From Alphaproteobacteria bacterium (GTDB lineage Bacteria; Pseudomonadota; Alphaproteobacteria; ATCC43930; CGMCC-115725), in assembly GCA_021325525.1 (NCBI GenBank), contig JAJPHB010000080.1, positions 1 through 47,446 of the forward strand: a DNA stretch of 47,446 nt. The letters run 5' to 3'. Both the position numbers and the translations under genes were made by a program. Numbering within the stretch: position 1 is the stretch's first letter; every line of letters starts with the position of its first letter. Shown here piece by piece: positions 42,514-47,446 of the stretch. Below the pieces are notes generated by a model. That model was not told the origin of the DNA, made no database searches, and saw only the letters and a program-made list of their open reading frames with translations.

Positions 42514-43185
42514 TCACGAGGTGATCGCGACGATCTTGCCCAGCGGCTCGCTCACGCCGTTGATGCGGACGCTGGTCGTGCCGTTGCTGAACTGCACGGA
42601 ATCGACCTTGCCGAAGCTGGTGTCGGTCGCAGTGATCGCGCTGCCATCGGACGCCGTGGCGGAAACATTGAAGGTGTAGGTGCCGTCGGGAAGCTGGCCG
42701 CCATCCGAGCCGTGGCCGTCCCAGCTGAAGGTGTGCGCGCCGGCGGCCGTGTCGCCCTGGCCTTGGAAGACGATCTTGCCGCTCGCGTCGGAGACGGTGA
42801 TCACCGCTTGCGAGGCCTGCGAGGGGAGCGTGTAGGCGAACTGCGCCGAACCGTCCACGAGCGGCAGCTTGTTGTCGCTGAACTGCACGGTGTGGCCGAC
42901 AAGCGGCAGTGCCGCCACGGACTGATCGGCCGATTGCAGCGCGATGAGGTTGTCGAGCTTGGTGTTGGTATTGATCGCCTGCTCGACCTGGCTGAAGCTG
43001 ACGAGCTGCTGCGTGAATTGGTTGGTGTCGAGCGGCGATTCCGGATCCTGGTTCTGGAGCTGCGTCGTCAGCAGCTTGAGGAAGGTGTTGAGATCCGAGC
43101 CGAGCGTCGCCTGCGCCGCGCTCGTCGTCTGCCCCGAGGTCGTGGGCGCCGGGGTCGGCGTATTCGATCCGATGCTTGCGGTCAT
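42514..43185 (-). CDS. flgD: Hook-capping protein FlgD
   Basis: A 223-residue scaffold that caps the growing hook. The N-terminal block LGSDLNTFLKLLTTQLQNQDPESPLDTNQFTQQLVSFSQVEQAINTN is diagnostic, followed by Ig-like FlgD domains (GTYTFNVSATASDGS). It starts 28 bases after fliK and is probably co-transcribed with it from the fliK sigma-54-type promoter. Confidence 0.95.
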   Translation of the reverse strand: MTASIGSNTPTPAPTTSGQTTSAAQATLGSDLNTFLKLLTTQLQNQDPESPLDTNQFTQQLVSFSQVEQAINTNTKLDNLIALQSADQSVAALPLVGHTVQFSDNKLPLVDGSAQFAYTLPSQASQAVITVSDASGKIVFQGQGDTAAGAHTFSWDGHGSDGGQLPDGTYTFNVSATASDGSAITATDTSFGKVDSVQFSNGTTSVRINGVSEPLGKIVAITS

Positions 43186-43213
43186 GTGCAGCTCCGTGCC
43201 GAGTGAGTGTCGA

Positions 43214-45145
43214 TCAGACGTGGATGTCGATATCGCCGTGATGCCGGGCGAGCCGCGGCGGCGCCGCCGTCGCCGTCACGGGCGCGCGCGCATCGTTTGC
43301 GGGCGTCCGCAGCACGGTGCGGCCGGCGCCGGATTGCGCGAATTGCTGCTGCCCCGCTCCGGTTTCGCCGCCTCGCAGGTTGAAGCTCAACGAGCCGCTA
43401 TTGGCGCTGAGCCCCGCATCACGCAGCGACTGTTCGAGGGCGTGAGATTCGCTGTGGAGGAGATGCAGCGTCTCCGGCCGGTCGGCCGAGATCGCGGCGC
43501 TGAAATGCCCATCGCGCGTGAAGTCGAGCCGCACCTCGATCTTGCCGAGGCTCGCCGGGTTGAGCTCGATCTGGATCTGGTTGGCGCCAGCCTTGATGGC
43601 GCGCTTTAGATTGACGGCGACTTGCTCGGCGATCGGGGCGAGCGGCACGGCCGGCGCTGCCGGCGCGGTGGCGGGCGGATTGCCCGGTCCGGAGCCGTTG
43701 GCAATGACCGGTGGCGCGGCGGGCGCGCTGAGCGCAACGGCCGCGTCATGCGCCGGGCCAGCGCCGGAAGCTCCCGGATCCGCCGCCGGAGCGGAAGCCG
43801 CCGGTGGGGCGCTCATCAAAGGCTGCGCCTTGCCGGAAGCGGCGGTCGGCGCGGTGGCGGCCGGCGCGGGCGCCGGATCGAGATGTTCCGACAAAGGACC
43901 GGAGGGCGGGCCCGCCGCCGGTGCCTCGCCGGTCTTGCCGGCGGATGGGGCAGAGCCGCCGGTGCCGGCATGCGGCGCTTGCGGCGGGATGACCGCTCCC
44001 GCGAATTTCGGCGTGAGGTCGACGGTGTTGGCAACCGCCGGAAGCGGCGTGCCCGGGCCGTTGCTCGCTGCGGCCGGGATGGCCGCTCCTTGCCCGCTCG
44101 CACCCGCGACGGCGACGACGCCATTGGGTCCAGCGGCGGCCAGCGTCGGCGCGACCGGAGGCGCTGCGGCGGGCGGCGCGGGCGTAGCGCTCGGCGTGGC
44201 CGCGATGGGCTGCGCTGGCGCTGGAGCGCTCGGCCCGGCGGTGATATGGGCGAGCAGCGCCGCCGCTTGCGGCCGAAGCGCGGCGGCGGAGGGCGCCGCC
44301 ATGGCGGGGCCGCCCGCCTGGGCCACCGGCACAGATACAGTCGCGGCGCCGGCGAGGGGCGCGAGGGAAAATCCCGAAGGAGCGATCGGTATCGCCGAAG
44401 GCGTCGCTTGCTGCGCCGCAGCGGCAAGGAGAGGCGCCGGAGCCGGCGCCGAGCCCTGGGCCGGGATCGAAGACTCGGTTTGCAACGCCGCCGGAGCCGG
44501 CGGCGAGGCGGGCGCGGCGATGGTCGGCCGAAGCGTGGGCTGAACCGCGGGTGAGCCGGCCGGCATCGGCGACGGCAAAGTCGTGATGCCGGCCGGTTGC
44601 AGCGCCGATGCCGCCGCGACGAGCGCAGTGCCGGGGCGGGGCGGGCTCGGGAACGCGCCTGGAATGCTCGGCGCCGCTGCTCGCGTCGCGTCAGCGGCGG
44701 CGCGAAGGACAATCGCCGGCGAAGCGGCTGTCGCGGCGGCGAGCGCAACAGGGGGCAGCGACTGAGCCGCATATCCGGGCAAAGGTGCGGGGCTCGCGGG
44801 GCTCTGGAACACAGCGGCGGGGGCGACCGGAAACCCGGCAAGCGGAAAGGAGGCGGTGGCCGTGGTCCCGCCGGGCGATGCCGCCGACGCATCCTGCTGG
44901 GTTTGCGCGCCATGGCCAGCGGCCGTGCCGCTCTTGGCTGCCGCCGTGGTTTTCGGCGCCGCCGAGGGTGCCGCCGCCCCGGCCCGGAGGCGCGGCGGCG
45001 GTGCAGTGGCCACAGTCGCAGACGCGCCCGCCGCACCCAGAAACTGAGCGAAAGACGCCCCGCCACCCGCCGGCACGCTTATCGCGGCGGGCGCTTGGGC
45101 GCCGATCGAGGGTTGAAGTTCGATGATCATCGTCGGGGGCTGCAC
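43214..45145 (-). CDS. fliK: Flagellar hook-length control protein FliK
   Basis: A 643-residue protein whose first 500 residues are extremely rich in Ala and Pro (low complexity, as in FliK molecular rulers). The C-terminal domain contains QIQIELNPASLGKIEVRLDFTRDGHFSAAISADRPETLHLLHSE, the Flg_hook/FliK_C core that touches FlhB to switch export. The GTG at 45145 has GAGGGGG about 6 bases upstream; an ATG at 45130 is an alternative and would fit better if the sigma-54-type start near 45153 is correct. The gene precedes flgD and diverges from the SDR gene. Confidence 0.88.
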   Translation of the reverse strand: MQPPTMIIELQPSIGAQAPAAISVPAGGGASFAQFLGAAGASATVATAPPPRLRAGAAAPSAAPKTTAAAKSGTAAGHGAQTQQDASAASPGGTTATASFPLAGFPVAPAAVFQSPASPAPLPGYAAQSLPPVALAAATAASPAIVLRAAADATRAAAPSIPGAFPSPPRPGTALVAAASALQPAGITTLPSPMPAGSPAVQPTLRPTIAAPASPPAPAALQTESSIPAQGSAPAPAPLLAAAAQQATPSAIPIAPSGFSLAPLAGAATVSVPVAQAGGPAMAAPSAAALRPQAAALLAHITAGPSAPAPAQPIAATPSATPAPPAAAPPVAPTLAAAGPNGVVAVAGASGQGAAIPAAASNGPGTPLPAVANTVDLTPKFAGAVIPPQAPHAGTGGSAPSAGKTGEAPAAGPPSGPLSEHLDPAPAPAATAPTAASGKAQPLMSAPPAASAPAADPGASGAGPAHDAAVALSAPAAPPVIANGSGPGNPPATAPAAPAVPLAPIAEQVAVNLKRAIKAGANQIQIELNPASLGKIEVRLDFTRDGHFSAAISADRPETLHLLHSESHALEQSLRDAGLSANSGSLSFNLRGGETGAGQQQFAQSGAGRTVLRTPANDARAPVTATAAPPRLARHHGDIDIHV

Positions 45146-45163
45146 TGTCTTCCCCCTCGCCGA

Positions 45164-45179
45164 AGCAAGCGCCGGGCCA
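45164..45179 (-). promoter_or_regulatory. Sigma-54-type promoter of fliK-flgD
   Basis: Minus strand TGGCCCG-N4-TTGCT, correct 10-base GG/GC spacing and a full TTGC. The predicted start near 45153 falls within the Shine-Dalgarno of the GTG start, so the leader would be very short or the ATG at 45130 used. Confidence 0.65.
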
Positions 45180-45255
45180 AAGCCGGGCTATGCCGCTAAG
45201 TCGTTGAAACGGTTCTCCTCGCCGCGCGGCGCACCGCGCCGGTACGCGGCTTTCC

Positions 45256-45289
45256 GGCAATCCCTACCCGGCCAGCGGCAAGATTTGCC
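45256..45289. promoter_or_regulatory. Paired GGCA-N5-TGCC repeats (FlbD-type enhancer) before fliK
   Basis: GGCAAGATTTGCC at 45277-45289 and a one-mismatch copy GGCAATCCCTACC at 45256-45268, centres 21 bases apart, 77-110 bases upstream of the fliK sigma-54-type element. The spacing repeats that at flgI. Confidence 0.62.
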
Positions 45290-45396
45290 GACAGCGGCCT
45301 TCATGACCACGGGCGGCCCGCCGCGACGAATTTGCATCGGCGAGGCGCGTCCGGCATAAAAGCCGGCGGGGTCACTTGCGGCACAAGGCGGATGAC

Positions 45397-46167
45397 ATGA
45401 GCCTGTTCGATCTCGGCGGACGCGTTGCAATTGTCACCGGTTCCTCGCGCGGCATCGGCCGAGCCATTGCCATGGGTCTCGCGCAAGCCGGCGCCAAGGT
45501 CGTGATCTCGAGCCGGAAGGCCCCCGCTTGCGAAGCGGTCGCGGCCGAGATTGCCAAAGCGGGCGGCACCGCCATCAGCCTGCCCTGCAACATCGGCCAC
45601 AAGGACCAGCTCGAAGCCCTCGTCGCTGAGACCAGAAAGCGGCTCGGCGCCATCGACATTCTCGTCTGCAATGCCGCGGTCAATCCCTATTACGGGCCGC
45701 TCGCGGAGATCCCGGACGATGCCTTCGACCGCATCATGGCAAGCAATGTCCGCAGCAATCTCTGGCTCTGCCGCATGGTGCAGCCCGATATGGCCGCCAA
45801 GCGCGAGGGCTCGATCATCATCATTTCCAGCATCGCCGCCGTGAAGGGCACGCCGACGCTGGGCGCCTACGCCATCTCCAAGGCCGCCGATTTCCAGCTC
45901 GCCCGCAATCTCGCCGTCGAATGGGGGCGGCACAACATCCGCGTCAACTGCATCGCCCCCGGCCTCGTCAAGACCGATTTCGCGCGCGCTCTTTGGGAGA
46001 ACCAGGAGCTGCTCCAGCGCACCATCGCAGCAACCCCCTTGGGCCGCATCGGCGATCCCGAGGACATGACCGGCCTCGCCGTCTTCCTCGCCTCTCCCGC
46101 GGCGGCCTTCATCACGGGCCAGGCGATCATCGCCGATGGCGGCGTCACGGTGACCGGCGCGGTGTAG
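45397..46167 (+). CDS. SDR family oxidoreductase
   Basis: A 256-residue classical short-chain dehydrogenase/reductase. It has the cofactor loop TGSSRGIG at residues 14-21, CNAA at 91-94, catalytic Ser 145, Tyr 158 and Lys 162 (YAISK), and the C-terminal PEDMTGLAVFLASPAAAFITGQAIIADGG typical of FabG-like enzymes. An Arg in the ISSRK segment after the second strand suggests NADP(H). The substrate is unknown. The ATG at 45397 has AAGGCGG upstream; the frame opens slightly earlier. It is not part of the flagellar set. Confidence 0.93.
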   Translation: MSLFDLGGRVAIVTGSSRGIGRAIAMGLAQAGAKVVISSRKAPACEAVAAEIAKAGGTAISLPCNIGHKDQLEALVAETRKRLGAIDILVCNAAVNPYYGPLAEIPDDAFDRIMASNVRSNLWLCRMVQPDMAAKREGSIIIISSIAAVKGTPTLGAYAISKAADFQLARNLAVEWGRHNIRVNCIAPGLVKTDFARALWENQELLQRTIAATPLGRIGDPEDMTGLAVFLASPAAAFITGQAIIADGGVTVTGAV

Positions 46168-46208
46168 CGGCCGGCGGACGCCGAGATCCGGCCCAAGGTG
46201 GCTCGGGC

Positions 46209-46703
46209 TCAGTCGGCGGCGGCGCGCCCGTTATCCGGAGCGCCGCTGCGGCGCAGGAGCTCCGTCGCATACCAGCCCAAGGACACTGCCATCACCGGCT
46301 GCCGGCCGGTGAGGAGATGAACGGCCGCCATCGCCAAAAGGCCGCAGGAAGCGAGCGTTGCCAGATCCATCTCGCCATTGGTGACGCGCCGGACGGTCTC
46401 GTCGATGGTCGCGATCTCGGTGCGCACCGTCCGCGCCAGCGGCGGCGAGCCGAGGACGATCTCGACAAGCTTGCCGACATCGTTTCCGAACGCCGCACGG
46501 GCGAGATCGGCGATTTCGCCCTGGTGATGCACGAGGACGCTCGCGGTGACCGGATTTGTTTTTACATGGTCGACTCCGTCGAGGCGCCTCAGGCATTGCT
46601 CCACCTCGCCGAAGAACTTCGCATCGCCGCGGCGCTCGGGGACCCTGAACCGAATGCGCCCGGGGACGCGGTGCACCGCGTAAGCTTTCGCCCGGCTCGC
46701 CAT
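46209..46703 (-). CDS. HMA2-domain membrane protein
   Basis: A 164-residue protein. Residues 1-75 form an HMA2-type ferredoxin-like domain (YAVHRVPGRIRFRVPERRGD; VEQCLRRLDGVDHVKTNPVTASVLVHH) without the metal-binding C-x-x-C of true heavy-metal domains. Residues about 115-150 carry one or two hydrophobic helices (LATLASCGLLAMAAVHLLTG; PVMAVSLGWYATELL). The ATG overlaps the stop of the DUF5132 gene (ATGA). Such pairs are often near metal P-type ATPases; none is in the window. Confidence 0.8.
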   Translation of the reverse strand: MASRAKAYAVHRVPGRIRFRVPERRGDAKFFGEVEQCLRRLDGVDHVKTNPVTASVLVHHQGEIADLARAAFGNDVGKLVEIVLGSPPLARTVRTEIATIDETVRRVTNGEMDLATLASCGLLAMAAVHLLTGRQPVMAVSLGWYATELLRRSGAPDNGRAAAD

Positions 46704-47011
46704 CAATGCACCGCCGGTCGCTCCGCCGCGGGCGTTTCCGCCGCCGCGGCCGCATAGGTCGCCGCCGTCGGCGGGACCTCGACGGAGGCGGCCTGTAGCT
46801 CGGCGGTGACATCCTCGATCGTCTCTTGGAGCTCGGCCGCGACCTCCTGTCCGCGGCGATAGACCGCCAGCCCCGCCTTCAGCGCCGCTCTCGCCGCCGG
46901 GCGCATCATGCGCGCGAGCGCCGGCGTCACGATGGGGGCAAGGAAGATGCCGACCGCTCCGCCGGCAAGCATCGCAGCCATCGCGCCTCGCCATCGTCTC
47001 GCTTCCGCCAT
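46703..47011 (-). CDS. DUF5132 protein
   Basis: A 102-residue protein with one hydrophobic N-terminal segment (AMAAMLAGGAVGIFLAPIVTPAL) and an amphipathic charged helix (ALKAGLAVYRRGQEVAAELQETIEDVTAELQA), ending in an Ala/Pro-rich tail. It matches the uncharacterised DUF5132 family. It overlaps the HMA2 gene by 4 bases, implying a joint function. A second member of the family starts divergently at 47189. Confidence 0.75.
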   Translation of the reverse strand: MAEARRWRGAMAAMLAGGAVGIFLAPIVTPALARMMRPAARAALKAGLAVYRRGQEVAAELQETIEDVTAELQAASVEVPPTAATYAAAAAETPAAERPAVH

Positions 47012-47188
47012 GGCTTCCTCCCCTCTCGCTGGATTGCTCGTGGCGGATGAGAACGCCGCCGGGGCGCCGACGCTCCCCGACCCGATGGCCGCCGGCGCGG
47101 TGCGGATCGGATTATTGTCGGTCACGATCGAACGACGGGCGCGCGCCGGCGTTTCATTGTTGCTGAACGGACGACAGGGAGACGAAAC

Positions 47189-47446
47189 GTGGCTCTCTTC
47201 GAGAAGGCTGTGGAGGGAGTATTCGAGGGCGGCGTGCTGACCGGTGTCGCGGTGGGCGTCGGCGTCCTCATGCTGGCGCCGGGCTTGCTCCCCGCCATCG
47301 GTCGCGCGATGCGGCCGCTTGCGGTCAGCGCGATCAGAACCGGGATGACCGTCTACAACCGGACCGCTTCGACCTTGCGCGAGACGACCGAGGATCTCCT
47401 CGCCGAGGCACGGGCGGAGCTCGAGGCGCATGACCAGGGCGGCGGC
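47189..47446 (+). CDS. DUF5132 protein, cut by the window end
   Basis: An open frame of 86 codons running off the right edge, starting at GTG 47189 with AGGGAGA 6-7 bases upstream. ALFEKAVEGVFEGGVLTGVAV and LAPGLLPAIGRAMRPLAVSAIRTGMTVYNRT match the DUF5132 core and align with LAPIVTPALARMMRPAARAALKAG of the divergent gene at 46703-47011, so the two are paralogues. The 177 bases between them must hold divergent promoters; none was clearly recognised. Confidence 0.75.
   Translation, partial: MALFEKAVEGVFEGGVLTGVAVGVGVLMLAPGLLPAIGRAMRPLAVSAIRTGMTVYNRTASTLRETTEDLLAEARAELEAHDQGGG

Noticed and set aside
43196-43208. Possible sigma-54 element before flgD
   Set aside because: The GG and GC are nine, not ten, bases apart and the gap after fliK is only 28 bases; co-transcription with fliK explains flgD.
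44000-45100. Repeat array or CRISPR-like signal in the fliK gene
   Set aside because: The repetitive look comes from Ala/Pro codons of the FliK ruler region, with no regular repeat-spacer pattern.

Overview
The window reads as a chromosome segment of a GC-rich alphaproteobacterium, most likely Hyphomicrobiales (Rhizobiales). Grounds: a eukaryote-type NADP isocitrate dehydrogenase near alaS and recA, the CckA hybrid kinase, a flagellar system containing the alphaproteobacterial proteins FliX, FlbT, MotE-like, DUF6468 and DUF1217, and TTAA-N7-TTAA (CtrA-type) sites before flagellar genes. Genus cannot be read from the sequence. No tRNA, rRNA, CRISPR array, transposase or phage gene was seen.

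Layout. (1) 1-10027, housekeeping: a LOG-family hydrolase, icd, a secreted beta-helix protein, alaS, a HerA-like ATPase, recA behind a candidate SOS box, and a DUF6882-type protein. (2) 10028-15981, minus strand: flgB-flgC-fliE-fliQ-fliR-flhB followed 33-90 bases later by cckA, so the top kinase of the CtrA relay may be the last gene of a flagellar operon. (3) 16169-17872, plus strand: a tightly overlapping set with an FlhB C-domain paralogue, a small coiled-coil protein, fliO and fliP. (4) 17955-24888, minus: fliL-fliM-DUF6468-motE-like-cheZ and a 1089-residue exported TPR protein. (5) 25167-28432, plus: flgF-flgG-flgA-flgH. (6) 28496-29444, minus: fliX and dksA. (7) 29662-31651, plus: flgI-flgJ-flgN-like. 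(8) 31659-34686: a FlaG-like small protein and, divergently, an 876-residue protein with about five DUF1217-type repeats. (9) 34710-45145, minus: fliK-flgD-flgE-flbT-flgK-flgL, flagellin, and a TPR-glycosyltransferase resembling the flagellin glycosyltransferase FlmG. (10) 45397-47446: an SDR oxidoreductase, an HMA2/DUF5132 pair, and a divergent second DUF5132 gene cut by the window end.

Regulation is the most informative layer. Five exact TTAA-N7-TTAA boxes and near matches sit only before flagellar or chemotaxis genes (flgB, cheZ, fliX/flgI, the DUF1217 gene, the glycosyltransferase, flagellin, fliL/flgF). Four sigma-54-type -24/-12 elements precede flgF, flgI, flgE and fliK, and each has one or two GGCA-N5-TGCC inverted repeats about 60-120 bases upstream, the arrangement expected for an FlbD-type enhancer-binding activator. 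With FliX, FlbT and CckA encoded here, the segment carries a Caulobacter-like hierarchy: CckA-CtrA, then FliX/FlbD-sigma54, then FlbT acting on flagellin mRNA. The flagellin leader itself contains a perfect 14-base palindrome and a small hairpin over its ribosome binding site.
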